This document shows, piece after piece, positions 1-11,307 of a stretch of DNA of 64,000 nt. A model generated the notes under the pieces. It was not told the origin of the DNA. It worked only from the letters and a program-made list of their open reading frames with translations, and did not search any database. Where the stretch lies: the NCBI GenBank assembly GCA_023935145.1, contig CM043702.1, positions 107,976,088 to 108,040,087 on the forward strand. Reading direction: 5' to 3'. The position numbers were made by a program, and so were the translations under genes. The DNA is from Bretschneidera sinensis (Eukaryota; Streptophyta; Magnoliopsida; Brassicales; Akaniaceae). Position 1 is the stretch's first letter; each line of letters starts with the position of its first letter.

Positions 1-286
1 CAAACCTTCAAGTTATTTTTTCTGGATTACAATGACCATTTAACCATAAATGGAATTTCTCTTCATAAGAAGTTACAAGGGAATTAATTAATTGTATTGA
101 TGGAATAAAAGTAATGAAAAGTAAGGTAAATTGTAGTGTACATCCTCTTGTTTGCATATATTTTTATTTTTTTATAACACTTGTTTGCATATTATAATAA
201 CAAAAGAAAAGGAAAAGGAGTGTAAACTAATTTTCAATTATTTGGATAACAATGGGAAAAAGAAAGAAGAAATGTATAACAATAAT
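1..286. other. AT-rich flank left of Copia-A
   Basis: No coding exon is visible. The stretch is AT-rich with short A and T runs. It ends in the 5 bp ATAAT (282-286), which recurs after the right LTR of Copia-A at 19971-19975. This DNA was therefore joined to 19976 onward before Copia-A inserted, and probably lies downstream of the NUA-like locus. Confidence 0.6.
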
Positions 287-497
287 CGTTGAGGAAGATA
301 TACGGGATTCTAGGAGTAATTGATCCTTAACTTTTGTGTATATTATTGTTTTGATTCTTTCCTTTGTAATATGAGATAGAATAGGAAACTTAGCATGTAT
401 GACGCTGATCTTCAAGATCTGAAATGATCTCTCTGTTGTATATATCTCCATTTGCAACTTAATATAAATAATGTTTTTCACAACAACTAAATTATTA
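287..497 (+). repeat. 5' LTR of Copia-A
   Basis: It matches 19760-19970 along its full 211 bp. It begins CGTTGAGG where the right copy has TATTGAGG, so the ancestral start was probably TGTTGAGG. It ends AAATTATTA directly before the primer binding site. The TSD ATAAT lies at 282-286. Confidence 0.92.
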
Positions 498-510
498 TGA
501 TATCAGAGCA
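498..510 (+). other. Primer binding site of Copia-A (initiator Met tRNA)
   Basis: TGATATCAGAGCA directly follows the LTR. It matches the usual plant copia site TGGTATCAGAGC, complementary to the 3' end of initiator methionine tRNA, with one mismatch. Confidence 0.88.
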
Positions 511-1226
511 GTGAAACTCATCCTACAAAACAACTAAAACCTAGCCATCATACCTTTCACCACCAACTAAAACAAGTTATTCTCTTTTATTATTCAAGAT
601 AAAAAACAGTGGGCTGTTTCTTCATAGGTCATGGGAAAAACACCAGATATGGCTACTTTTGCTATCTAGGACGGATCACAAAACTCAAACAAAAGCCATT
701 CGCCAAAGAATGCACACCTCAAGTGCGATCGCTGCAATATCACGAAACACTCCACCAAAAATTATCGAGCACATCTCAAGTGTGATTACTGTGGTTACAA
801 GGGCCATACCATTGATTTTTGTCGAAAACTAAAGAGGCCACTTCTCATGGAGACAAATGGGGAAACTCTAGCTTCCTTTCCAAAGCTCACTATGCTGATA
901 CCAAACCAGATAAGGCTGAAGCATCGCCATCATCATACAGTCTTACAACAAAACAATATCATGATCAAATTTCTCTCATTAATCGGATCAAGTCAGGTAG
1001 CATGGCCAATCAAGTGAGTTCAGCCTTGACAGTGAGCAATCTTTCAGGTACTGCAACTTGTGTAAATGTTTTTAGCTCAGAAACTCATTGGATCTTTGAC
1101 ACAAGAGCAACCGATCACATGGTCTGCTCATCCAAACTGATGACTCCCAGTACACCTGTTACTAATTGTCATGTGCATTTACCAAACCATGCTCTTGCTC
1201 GTGTAACACAAATAGGCACCATATGA
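511..1226 (+). pseudogene. Copia-A gag remnant and start of protease
   Basis: Gag forms the particle and binds RNA. Only the nucleocapsid end is recognisable: a zinc knuckle CDYCGYKGHTIDFC at 781-822 (CX2CX4HX4C), preceded at 724-768 by a degenerate copy whose last Cys is Tyr. The large N-terminal capsid domain usual in this class is missing, since under 300 bases separate the primer site from the knuckle. A frameshift follows the knuckle. From about 1084 the aspartic protease motif reads FDTRATDHM; the usual catalytic DTG/DSG has become DTR, which should abolish activity. The frame stops at 1226. Confidence 0.8.
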
Positions 1227-2365
1227 TTTTCTGACAAACTCATACTTCACAATGTGCTATGTGTTCTATCTTTCAAATTAAATTTAATATCAGTGGTCAC
1301 TCTTACTAAGACTTCCTCCTGTTTTGCAACCTTCACTAATAACCTCTGTTTTGTTTAGGACCAACATTTGGGGAAGGCGATTGGGATGGGAACTGAGCGA
1401 AAAGGACTTTACTACCTGGATACTCAGAAGAATGTTGGGTGCTATTCTATTTCAACCGATGCCTCCACCAGTTCTCACCTTTGGCATCAACGCCTTGGCC
1501 ACCTTTCCAATAAAAGTCTGAAAGCTCTATCTTTATTTAATAAAACCATACACTTTTGTTCGATTTATGATTGTTCCATTTGTCCTCTTGCCAAACAAAC
1601 TCGCAAATCTTTTCCTTTAAGTTCTATTAAAACAATATTACCTTTTGAACTGATACATGTTGATATTTGGGGGGTTATCGTGTTCTAACACTCAATGGGG
1701 CGAAATATTTTCTCACCATAGTGAATGATTTTTCACGATGTACATGGGTTTATCTATTACACAAAAAATCTGAGGCACGTACTTTTCTTAGTACTTTCAT
1801 CAATATAATTGAGATACAATTTGCATCTCGCTTAAAGATTATTCGCAATGACAATGGACAGGAATTTGATATCACCCCACTATTTTTCGATAAAACAAAT
1901 TTACACCAAACTAGCTGCGTTTCTACCCTGCAACAAAATGGGGTCATCAAACGTAAACATCGTCATCTTCTTAATATCACCCGTGCCTTACTTTTTCAAG
2001 CTAATCTTCCTAAACAATTTTGGGGAGACGCCATTCTCACTGCCACTTACCTAATCAACCACACACCCACACCGATCCTTAAAGGTAGAACACCATATGA
2101 AGTCCTTTTCCATAAACCACCTACATATGAACATCTTCGTGTTTTCAACTGCTTATGCTTTGCATCCACCCATCATCATCGACCTAGTAAGTTTGATGCC
2201 CGCTCTCTCCAATGTCTGTTCCTTGGATATCCATATGGCACCAAAGGATATTGAGTCTATGACTTAGACACAGGATATATTTTCATCTCCTGTGATGTAC
2301 TCTTCCATGAACACATTTTTCCCTATCCTACTTCCGCTGCCACACAACCACTCACGCTTTCCCTA
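1227..2365 (+). pseudogene. Copia-A protease end, GAG-pre-integrase and integrase
   Basis: The integrase zinc region (about 1470-1625) shows LWHQRLGHLSNKSLKAL and a later CSICPLAKQTRKSFP. The DDE core follows: first Asp in HVDIWG (about 1657), second in IRNDNGQEF (about 1845). The third acidic residue, normally Glu in a QQNG..ERKHR context, is Lys (QQNGVIKRKHR, about 1930). The frame shifts near 1685 and a TGA occurs at 2252. Coding resumes until 2365, where the Athila DNA begins; the same gene continues at 17752. Confidence 0.88.
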
Positions 2366-3820
2366 TGTTGTGAGTTTTAAATTACTCGCAAGCGCACGAG
2401 TCATTTAGAATATAGTGTTGTACAAGTGCGAGGTCGAATCCATAGGGAATTGCGTTGTAAAAATATATATTTTTAATCTAAACTAACCCTATTTTAACCT
2501 AGTTTCAAATTTTGGATTGTATCTTACAAAGAAATATAAACTAAACTAAATTGATTTAAAAAACAAATGATAAAAACACTAAGGTTTTATGAATCCACCC
2601 CACCAAAGTAAAGCATATATCTTCATGTTCTATATAAAAATAATCTATCAAATCATTCCATGAAACCACCATTATACAGATCACGGCGAATACCTAAACT
2701 AAACCAAAACCATCCAATGTATCCGTTTAATTCACAAATCACAATGGATATCCAATCTAATTTGAATGATTCGCCGTATCCGACAGATAAAACACAAGGA
2801 ATATCCAATTTAACAATTTAAAAACAATCAATCATAAGAGTTTACTCAAATAATTGAAATAGAACATTTATACTAAAAATATCATAATTGTACGAACATA
2901 TATGAAAATATAATGTTAAACATGACGAGGCTTCATCTTCAACCTTAGATGAAGGATTTAGCCTCGCATAATTATGAACATAATTTTCACAGTTACAATG
3001 CTAAACATTTAAACTTTAAAAATTAAAATAAATTAAAACTAACAATACATGGATAGAGAGATTCCACTCGCAGTTGTCATACGGCGCTTTCCCTCTTGGT
3101 AGCAAAGCCTTCGAGATCCACCAGAATGCTAGCAGAAGTCCTCTAGATTGAACTCCTTTTTGATGAAGTGAAATGGGGCTTTTATAGGGGAACTCCATGA
3201 GTGCAATGTGTTTCCAATCCGATGTGGGATGTGTGGATATAGAATGTGTTTCCAACCGATATGGGATGTGGGATTTAAGCTTTCACATTCCTTTCAAAAC
3301 TTCTGCCTACGTTGAAATCCCGCACAATCTGACCTTTGTCTACTAAAACTGCCATAACTTTCTCTAGAAAAATCATATTTACGAGCCATAAAATTCCCCA
3401 GAAAATAGACATCTGGATCTTTCCAAGCATATATGGCTCATCTCCTGGTTCTTCCTGAATCATTACAGTTTAATCCACAAAAATCACTTCTGCCACGCTG
3501 AAATCACGCACAGCTTGACCTTTGTCTACTAAAACTGCCATAACTTTCTCTTGAAAAATCATATTTATGAGCCGTAAATTCTCCACAAAATAGACATCCG
3601 GATCTTTCCAAGCGTATATTGCTCATCTCCTAGTTCTTCTTGAATCAATACAGTTTAATCTGCAAAGATGACTAATTTGTACAGGCATTTCTGGAAATTT
3701 AGTGAAACCCCTTTCCAAGTGCTTGTAAACCTGTAAAACAACAAAAAACAACTCAAAGTAACAAATTCCTAAACAAATGTAAATTAAGGGGCCAAAATAT
3801 GCAATATTTGGCACTCATCA
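2366..3820 (-). repeat. Athila-like 3' LTR (left copy)
   Basis: It is the reverse complement of 16382-17751, beginning TGTTGTGAG and ending ACTCATCA on the plus strand. The minus-strand purine tract GTAAGTTTGGGGGTATT lies at 3821-3837. This copy carries an extra tandem duplication of roughly 170 bp (about 3302-3480 and 3485-3660), which the other family copies lack. Confidence 0.88.
3302..3660. repeat. Tandem duplication of about 170 bp inside the left Athila LTR
   Basis: Two adjacent blocks each contain GACCTTTGTCTACTAAAACT, a run matching CCATAACTTTCTCT, and a block about an Ile-Thr-rich TTCTTCNTGAATCA segment. They differ at scattered positions. The copies at 13020 and 16382 have one block, so the duplication arose in this LTR or its source. 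Confidence 0.8.
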
Positions 3821-4324
3821 AATACCCCCAAACTTACATTTTGCTAGTCTCTTAACAAAACAAAATAAAAACTAAATGAAAAATAAAGAGCATAAAGATA
3901 AGTTCATCACTCATGGTATCCAAAAATTTAAGTAGCACACAAAACCATGATATTCATTCATGAGCAAGCTTAAAAAGATAAACCCATCTTTGCAATGAAT
4001 AAAAATGTTAAAATCTAATTACTTACAAAAGGCAGGCTAAGGCATCACAAGCCTGACTCAATGTAAAGTGAATTAACATATAAAAATGAAGCTTCCAAAT
4101 AACTCCAATGTGTAATGTCTCCATATCTCAAGATTCACCGAATTTCTCATTAGAATAAACAAAAATGGCATAGTTTATTTTCTTCTCTTTTTTATTTATT
4201 ATAAGGCTCTGCTATGTTTAGTTCCCTTAAGCTTTCTAATTGACCCATGTAACGAGTGTTGAGTCAATGACTCCCAAACCAAATGGTTTTAGGGCATTAG
4301 GTGTAAAGACACCCCTAAGGACTT
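3821..4324 (-). other. Purine tract and 3' untranslated region of the left Athila fragment, part 1
   Basis: Read on the minus strand, this runs into the LTR through the purine tract at 3821-3837. It is the inverted counterpart of about 15875-16381. No coding sequence is seen. It is cut at 4324 by Copia-B and resumes at 10055; GACTT at 4320-4324 is repeated at 10055-10059. Confidence 0.8.
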
Positions 4325-5234
4325 TGTTGGGAAACCACCTCAATGATGCCCAAGTGATGGTCTTCCAAACACCCAAGTTTAGAATGACTTGTAAAGAAAA
4401 GATACAGCAAACGAAGCAAGAAAGAAAGACATAGCAATTGTTATCGAGGTTCAGCAATAGCCTACATCCCCGTAAGTTCCTCTGAACTCTCTGCACTAAA
4501 TCAATGAGTTCTTACAATCCAGCAACACCTCTCCAAGAATCCACAAGTTCTTGAAGGAACAAAGAAGAGAACAAGAAAGTGATAAGGTCTTGAGTTACTC
4601 TGGAACTTTCCCTCTTGGAAATTCCGCTTACAAGTCCCTTGAATCCCCTTTCTATACTAATCTCTCTCTTTACAACCAGCCTATCTAATGAGTCCCTCTT
4701 GTATGTCTGTGTCTTTGCACTCTCACAAAATTCTCTCATTCACATGTTCTGTCACACACACACTTATGTTTCTATCACATTGTTGTTCACAAGTTATGTC
4801 ACAATGAAGCTAGGTGACCCTTTATATAGTGCATCAACTTCTTGTCCAATCTTGAGGGTCAATATCCACCCTTAGATCTAGAAGATTAATCATCCATAGC
4901 CCTTCATCAATCCTTAGTAAAGCTATGCATTTTAAACATGCCTCAAGCACCCTTTGAATTGTTGAATCAGTGTGCATTAGTGTGCCTACAAGCCATGGCC
5001 CAAAACAGGGCAGGCCACGGCCTGAAGCAGGGCTGAACATCCTCCATATGCTTTCATTCTGGGCGCCACAGCCTGGGGGAGGCTGAGCCATGGCTCACAC
5101 CTCCTCCAAGCATCCTCCATGCTGGGGGCGCAGCCTGGGAAAAGCTGGGCCGTGGTGCACACTGGTGTGCACTCCTTTAACATGCTGAACTCCATTCTTC
5201 CATCTCTTGTTTAATCCTTTGACAAACTCCAACA
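4325..5234 (-). repeat. 3' LTR of Copia-B
   Basis: 910 bp, TGTTGGGAAACC to AAACTCCAACA on the plus strand. It pairs with 9178-10054. It holds a GC-rich part (about 4985-5170) with repeated GCC.GGGC/GTGGTGCACAC motifs, variable between the two LTRs, which explains the length difference. The purine-rich tract of the minus-oriented element lies just after 5234. Confidence 0.92.
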
Positions 5235-5860
5235 ATCTTTACCTTTGTCTAAGCGATTAAACCCAAACCCATTGTGCAGAGAACTCAGGATCCAAACTCA
5301 TCTTGAGTCATCATTCAACCGACTCCAATCCTAAGAAGTTCAAGGCAATGATTGAACCTTCTTAGAAGTGGAATTTCGGTACTTAAATCTGTAGGAGTTT
5401 CTTCCGTGGCCATCTTGTCCACTTGAATGCATCCTTCCGTAAAATTTTCCCAAATGAAATGATACCAAACATCCATATGCTTTGTCCTCTCATGGCACAC
5501 CAGATTCCTTCACAAGTGTCATGCACTTTGGCTATCCGAAGACACCACCACCTGCTCTTTTAGGACCATCCACTCGTCCAACAACCCTTTGCACCACATA
5601 GCCTTCTTTATGGCTTCCATAGCCGCTATATACTCACCCTCGGTTGTTAAGAGTGCTACCACCAACTACCACTGAGCCTTCACATACCTCAGCAACCTCT
5701 TCATCCTAAGCCAAAGCTCCTTTTCGGGATTACTCACAAATCTACTGAGAACACCCATTGCTTGAGAAATGTCGAGTCTAGTGCTTACCATCATGAACAT
5801 GACTAGTCCAACTGCACTAGAGTAAGGGACCTTTACCATTTCCTTCTTCTCCTCATCCAT
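5235..5860 (-). pseudogene. Copia-B RNase H and end of pol (internally deleted)
   Basis: Minus-strand reading gives RT thumb/connection sequence (TRLDISQAMGVLSRFVSNPEK, LRMKRLLRYVKAQW, 5666-5860) and then the C-terminal RNase H with HERTKHMDVWYHF (about 5430-5500) and a terminal FNHCLELLRIGV. The segment that normally joins the LLRYLKG region to the ST.AEY region of RNase H is missing; sequence jumps directly from AQW to VVALLTT. Stops interrupt the part near 5500-5660. The same jump occurs in Copia-C. Confidence 0.85.
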
Positions 5861-5869
5861 TCCAGGACA

Positions 5870-6660
5870 TCATTCGCTGGAGAACTTGAAATGACCAGCA
5901 AGGGGAATCTTCACTGGTTTATGATCTTCTATAGAAAACTTGTACAACATCTTTTTTATGAAGGAAGACCGAGAAACCTTCAACCCATTTCTCTCCCTTT
6001 CCCGAATTCTTCTCGTCTCAAGGATCTTTTGTGTAAGGCTGAGATCCTTCCTCTCAAACTCCTCACTGATTTGAGATGTAAACCTTTCCATCCTCTCCCT
6101 GCTATTTCGAACCAACAACATATCATCGACATAGACGAGGATAATCACCACTTTATCCACCTTGTGTCCATATGAGAAGGTTTCTGTGAAATCTATGCCT
6201 CCTCTTCTCATGAACCCCTTCACCGCTAACCTAGCCTTGTTCCGAACTTCATCTCCTGGAGGGTACCCTTCTTTGATCTTGTAAGTCCACTTACAATCCA
6301 CAACTCTCTGTTTTCCCGGAATGTGCACCAATTCCCAGAAGTTGTTCTTCCTCAAAGAATCTATTTCTTCCTCCATAGCTAGCTTCCATCTTGGCGAATC
6401 CTTACATCCCATGGCATCAATGTAAGTCTCTTGTTCACTCATCTTTCCTTCTTTCCAAGGAGTTGTTGCATCCGTAGCATCTGCAAACCCATATCTTGAA
6501 GGTGGTCTGACCAGCCTTCTTTCCCGGTCCATTGTGAGCTGATAATCATTCTGACTTGTTGCATCATCCTCTTCTAGTTCAGCCTCCTCATGAGTGTCCT
6601 GAGCTTGGCCCTCATCAATAGGCTCTACTTGGTCCGAACCCTCTTGCCTTCCTTGCTCTA
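5870..6660 (-). pseudogene. Copia-B reverse transcriptase with core deletion
   Basis: The 220-residue frame (5870-6532) has the RT entry region (WKLAMEEEIDSLRKNNFWEL, CKWTYKIKEG, NKARLAVKGF, DFTETFS) and then passes straight to LVYVDDMLL. The roughly 90 residues between, which hold the first catalytic Asp (the QLDVKTAFLHG motif of the family), are absent. The junction is near 6140-6170. YVDD is kept. The enzyme cannot work. 6533-6660 is the variable linker. Confidence 0.88.
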
Positions 6661-7640
6661 CCTGAACTTAATTTTTCTTGATGCTATGCTTCACAAATAC
6701 CGAGTTGGTTTGCTCACTAGCCCCTGCAGGGTTAGTTTTCTCCAAATAGGGAAATAACAATTCATTAAAAATAACATCCTTATTTATTATGAGTCTTAAT
6801 CCTTTTTGCTCTAAAGACTACAACCTATACCCTTTAGCCCCTTCCCCATATCCTAGAAACCTACATTTTTTAGATCTTGGGCTAAGTCTATCATCCTTTT
6901 GATGTGCAAATGCAGCACACCCAAAAGTTCTAATGTTGTCCAACTCAAGGGGTTTCCCACTCCACATCTCCAATGGAGTCTTGAGCTCTAAAGCTCTAGA
7001 GGGTGATCTATTTACTAAGTATGCAGCAGTAGACACAGTTTCCCCCCCCAAAAAACATTCGGGTAATCCAGATTCCATTAATATGCACCTAACCTTTTCC
7101 ATAAGGGTCTTATTCATCCTCTCAGCAACTCCAATTTGTTGAGGGGTTTTTACAATCGTTCTATGTCTTAGAATGCTATTTAACTTACAGAATTAATCAA
7201 GTTCCTTGTTAAAAATTTCTAAGCCATTATTGGTTCTTAACACCTTAATTACCCTGCCCCTTTGAGTCTCTACCAACTTTTTTCACACCACTAACTTAAT
7301 CAAAGCATCTGATTTATTTCTAACCAAATAAACCCAAACCTTTCTTGAATAATCATCAATTAAAGACAAAAAGTAAACATTACCTCCCTATGTTGGTGTC
7401 TTAGCTGGTCCCCAAAGGTCTGCATGAATGTAGTCAAGAATGCCCTTAGATTTGTGCATTCCGGTGTTGAAGCTGACCCGATGTTGCTTCCCAAGAACAC
7501 AACATTCGCAGAAATCAAGTTTCTCTACTTTGTCACCACCAAGTAGGCCATCCTTGCTGAGAACTTACAGGCCCTCTTCGCTCATATGTCCCAAGCGAGT
7601 GTGCCAAAAGGCTGCCTTATCCATCTCAGCCATAAAGCTT
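6661..7640 (-). pseudogene. Copia-B integrase
   Basis: The frame at 6818-7117 gives the C-terminal core (MNKTLMEKVRCILMESGLPE, AAYLVNRSPS, FGCAAFAHQK, CRFLGYGEGAKGYRL), matching the intact integrase of Copia-C. Upstream, 7118-7640 holds the HADLWGP, RNDNG-like and zinc-binding regions, broken by stops and indels (for example near 7180 and 7395). 6661-6817 encodes the end of the integrase domain. Confidence 0.85.
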
Positions 7641-8039
7641 ACTGTTTGATCCTTGATCTCCGATTATCTCATAAAGACCATCCTTCATTGCTGCTTTGAT
7701 CACTAGCAAAGATCCCTTGGTTACCCTGATCTTTCCTCCCTCTACTTTGTATGTGTAACCCATGGAATCTAGCTGCCCCAATGAGATCAAATTCCTCTTC
7801 ACATCCGAAAGATACCTCACATTTCTCAACAGCCTTGTCATTCCATCAAACATCCTCAATTGGATGTCTCCTATCCCCCTCATTTGGTAAGAAGTTTCAT
7901 TCCCCAGGAAAACCTTTCCATCATTGGTTTCCTTGAAATTCTTGAACCAATTCCGATGAGGGCACATGTGATGAGTGCACCCGGTATCCAAGATCCATTT
8001 CCTTCTGCCTTCTTGCCCCTTGCTAACACTTGAGCACAC
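7626..8039 (-). pseudogene. Copia-B aspartic protease
   Basis: The frame contains WILDTGCTHHMCPH with an intact DTG, FLGNETSYQMRGIGDIQ and NLISLGQLDSMGY, typical of copia proteases that release gag and pol products. It is separated from gag by an in-frame TAA at about 8064-8066. The frame ends before the GAG-pre-integrase region, which in Copia-C is continuous. Confidence 0.87.
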
Positions 8040-8060
8040 AAAAAGAACATCATCATCTTG

Positions 8061-8920
8061 TTATTTTCCTTTGGCAACCGAAGCCTTTCCATTCTTGGTA
8101 TGGCTTCTTCCTTCATCCCTCATCTTCTCTTTGCAATCTTTCTTGAAATGGCCCTCCCTATGGCAGTTGAAGCATCTCCCATGGTTTTCTCCTCTACCTC
8201 TATCTCGGTAGTAGCCATGTATGTTGTTGTGCGCTCTCCTATGGCTTTTTCCTCTACCTCTGTCCCGGTAGTAGCCATGTATATTGATGTGCGCTCTTCC
8301 ATGGCTTTCTCCTCTACCTCTATCCTGGTAGTAGCCATGTATGTTACTGTGTACCCTCCCATGGCTTTCTCCTCTACCTCTGTCCCAGTAGTAGCCATGT
8401 ATGTTGCTGTGCGCTCTCCCATGGCTTTCTTCTCTACCTTTGACCCGGTAGTAGCCATCAATGTTACAGCCATACCGAGTTACTAGCCCTCCTTTAACGA
8501 ACAACCCTTCTCCACTTGATACACTCCTCATCTTGGCATCAAGATTATCTTGCAACTCTTTATTAGGATCCAATTTAAAAGCAAAGATTTGTTTATGAAG
8601 ATACTTCTTATTAGGGAGAGTCTTGGCAAGAAACAACTTATCTAGTTTCTTTCAAATGATAGTTGGATCTTTCGAGTCTCTGCACTCCCTTGTGACATTA
8701 TCCGACATGTGTAGGAAGATGGTGCTGAACACTATCTTCTTCATCTCATTCCGCTGGACCTCCGTGAGACTTGCTTTAAAATCATCATCTTCTCCAATAG
8801 CCAAGTCCACCTTCTGTTGCATAAGAACAGCCTTGATCTTCCGCTTCCATAGGGAAAAATGTCTCTTTCCATCAAACTTCTCAACAATGAAATTTGAAGC
8901 TATCTTATAGAAAAGATCCC
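8061..8920 (-). pseudogene. Copia-B gag with tandem RG-rich repeats
   Basis: The N-terminal region (8637-8920) reads as the same family as Copia-C gag (FDGK, WKRKIKAVLMQQKVDLAIGEDD) but contains stops. The frame at 8061-8636 starts LAKTLPNKKYLHKQIFAFK, jumps to KMRSVSSGEGLFV (about 75 residues of the capsid region present in Copia-C are missing), then enters a repeat array and ends in a zinc knuckle CFNCHREGHFKKDC. Gag packages the element RNA; the knuckle binds nucleic acid. Confidence 0.87.
8181..8460 (-). repeat. 60 bp tandem repeat in Copia-B gag, about 4.7 copies
   Basis: The period is exactly 60 bp: CTCTACCT recurs at the same offset every 60 bases. Each unit encodes 20 residues of the type HGYYRDRGRGESHGRAHSNI, rich in Arg, Gly and His, directly before the zinc knuckle. 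Copia-C gag has about one unit at the same place (GYYRDKGKGESHERSHS). The reading frame is preserved across all units. Confidence 0.93.
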
Positions 8921-9164
8921 AGATTTATGCAGCACCCACAATTGCTTTCCAACTTCTTTTAAACCTCAAGAACACGATTGAAGATTGATCCCAATACCGT
9001 TCTTGAATCACCCTCAAGAACATGATCTGATCTTGATCTTTACTCCATTCTTGAATCACCCAAGAAGTTGATCCTTGATTCTAGAGTCTCGACTCTGATA
9101 CCTTTTGTTCTAGCTTCGATACCCGCTGTCCAAAGCTCCTCCGGCTCTGATACTATTTGTTCTT

Positions 9165-9177
9165 GCTCTGATACCAC
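9165..9177 (-). other. Primer binding site of Copia-B
   Basis: Plus strand GCTCTGATACCAC; read on the minus strand this is GTGGTATCAGAGC, complementary to initiator methionine tRNA. It abuts the LTR beginning at 9178. Two further CTCTGATAC-like copies lie at about 9088 and 9144. Confidence 0.9.
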
Positions 9178-10054
9178 TATTGGGAAACCACCTCAATGAT
9201 GCCCAGGTGATGGTCTTCCAAACACCAAAGTCTAGAATGACTTGTAAAGAAAAGATACAGCAAACAAAGCAAGAAAGAAAAACACAGCAATTGTTATCGA
9301 GGTTCGGCAATAGCCTACGCCCCTGTGAGTTCCTCTGAACTCTCTGTACTAAATCAATGAGTTCTTACAATCCAGCAACACCTCTCTAAGAATCCACAAG
9401 TTCTTGAAGGAACAAAGAAGAGAACAAGAAAGTGATAAGGTATTGAGTTATCCTGGAACTTTCCCCCTTGGAAATTCCACTTACAAGTCCCTTGAATCCC
9501 CTTTCTATACTAATCTCTCTCTTTACAACTAGCCTCTCTAATGAGTCCCTCTTGTATGTCTGTGTCTTTGCACTCTCACATAATTCTCTCATTCACATGT
9601 TCTGTCACACAAACACTTGTGTTTCTATCACATTATTGTTCACAAGTTATGTCACAATGAAGCTAGGTGACCCTTTATATAGTGCACCAACTTCTTGTCC
9701 AATCTTGAGGGTCAATATCCACCCTTAGATATAGAAGACTAATCATCTATAGCCTTTCATCAATCCTTAGTAAAGCTGTGCATTTTAAACATGCCTCACG
9801 CACCCTTTGAATTGCTCAATCAGTGTGCCTTCAAGCCATGGCAAAGCAGGGCTGAACATCCTCCGTGTGCATCCATTCTGGGCGCCGCAGCCTAGGGGAG
9901 GCTGAGCCGCGACGTATACCTCCTCTAGGCATCCTCCATGCTGGGCAGTGTGGCCTGGGAAGAGCTGGGTCGTGGTGCACACTGGTGTGCACTCCTTTAA
10001 CATGCTGAACTCCATTCTTCCACCTCCCGTTTAATCCTTTGACAAACTCCAACA
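9178..10054 (-). repeat. 5' LTR of Copia-B
   Basis: 877 bp; pairs with 4325-5234. The plus-strand left edge is TATTGGG instead of TGTTGGG. The right edge ...AAACTCCAACA meets the TSD GACTT at 10055-10059. Confidence 0.92.
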
Positions 10055-10323
10055 GACTTACTAACTCGAGTAAAAAAGGCAACGAAACTAAACTGGTCTC
10101 ACTGCTACCAAGCAAACTTCCCATCTTTTAACATGAACACTCACTGCTTACTAAGGCAAGATGTCCAGTTACTCAGTGAAAAGTTTCTCAATGATCATTA
10201 TGAATAAAATTCCCACCTTTTGACGTAAACACTCACCGCTTATTGAGGCAAAAGGTCCAGTTACTCAGTGGAAAGTTTATTGATGATCATTATAAATATG
10301 TTTTTTTTTATACTTTTCTATGC
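10055..10323 (-). other. 3' untranslated region of the left Athila fragment, part 2
   Basis: It contains two copies of a roughly 90 bp unit (CCAGTTACTCAGTG.AAAGTTT...ATGATCATTAT) that also occur inverted at about 15645-15840 in the right fragment. It continues the sequence interrupted at 4324. It ends abruptly at about 10323 against a fragment of another LTR family. Confidence 0.8.
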
Positions 10324-11307
10324 TGATTACGTCCAAAGTGTAACGTGGTAGTTGTAGCACAGCTTTGGGGTGTCGATTCCACAGGGAAACAAGTTAACTA
10401 TAAAAGAAGGTGTGAACTTTAACACAAACGCTAAAGATTGATTGAAAGAATCTGAATTGTGTGAAAATAATGTGAAGGAAATTATGTAAATAGATTTATG
10501 ATGGAGAAACAACAAGGTTCTAGGAATCCTCCCTAGGTTCGTTGCCCTAATCCTAACTTGATTCAATTATGTTTTATCTCGATTGCAAGTTTCACATCCC
10601 AAACAGGCAATTGGCAAATATTCAATTAAAGCACATATATAAGCCCTAATGTAACTGATATGAATTACTCTTTACTTTCAAGTACATATGACCTAACTTA
10701 TAAATTATCAAGAGACGACGATATATCTGCATGACAATATCGCAGCAATGGATAAATCTATAAAAGAGATCTACCAGACTCAATCACACCCAAACAAATA
10801 CACATAAGAAGAGCATGACTAGACTTATATGAAGGAGAAGCATGCAATCACTGGATTAATAGGAAATCTTCTAATTAAATCAAGAATAAATCATAACAAT
10901 GTTTAATGAAAATAATTCCAAACTACAACTAAATCAAATAAAGGAAGATAAGAACAACTACACCTAGGGATTCATCCCTTTGCCTTGCTTGGAGACTAGT
11001 CGACCATAGGGCTCATGCTTCCTCGAGTTGCCTCAGGCCTCCTAATGATCATCTCTGACCTCTAATTTTCCTCCTAAGGGCCCTCTGGATTGCTCCTAAA
11101 GGCCCTCTGGATTCACTTTCTGATGATCTCAGATGATCCCAGATGATTCCCAAAGCTGAAGTGGAGTAGGCCTTTTATAGGGAAATACCACGAGTGCAAT
11201 GTGTTTCCAATCCGATGTGGATGTGGGATATAGAAATGTGTTTCCAACCAATGTGGCATGTGGGATTTAAGCCCAAAAACTTTTACTCACACTGAAATCT
11301 CGCACAG
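10324..11307 (-). repeat. Truncated LTR of a second gypsy family
   Basis: It matches the solo LTR at 46524-48010, starting TGATTAC on the plus strand with the shared block CAGCTTTGGGGTGTCGATTCCA. Similarity stops near 11307, where Athila gag begins. It replaces the pol region expected here, so an insertion followed by a deletion, or a recombination, probably removed pol from the left fragment. Confidence 0.72.

Larger units (their letters stand above)
4325..10054 (-). mobile_element. Copia-B, defective Ty1/copia element nested in Athila DNA
   Basis: LTRs at 4325-5234 and 9178-10054 are flanked by a perfect TSD GACTT (4320-4324 and 10055-10059). The initiator-Met primer site is at 9165-9177. 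Order on the minus strand is gag, protease, integrase, RT, RNase H. The family resembles Tnt1-like elements (gag opening MASNF..EKFDGK, protease WILDTGCTHHM). Pol carries two internal deletions also found in Copia-C, plus private stops. It cannot be autonomous. Confidence 0.93.

Noticed and set aside
8058..8486. 142-codon plus-strand frame with repeated hydrophobic segments
   Set aside because: It is the antisense of the 60 bp gag repeats of Copia-B; all copia domains here are on the minus strand.
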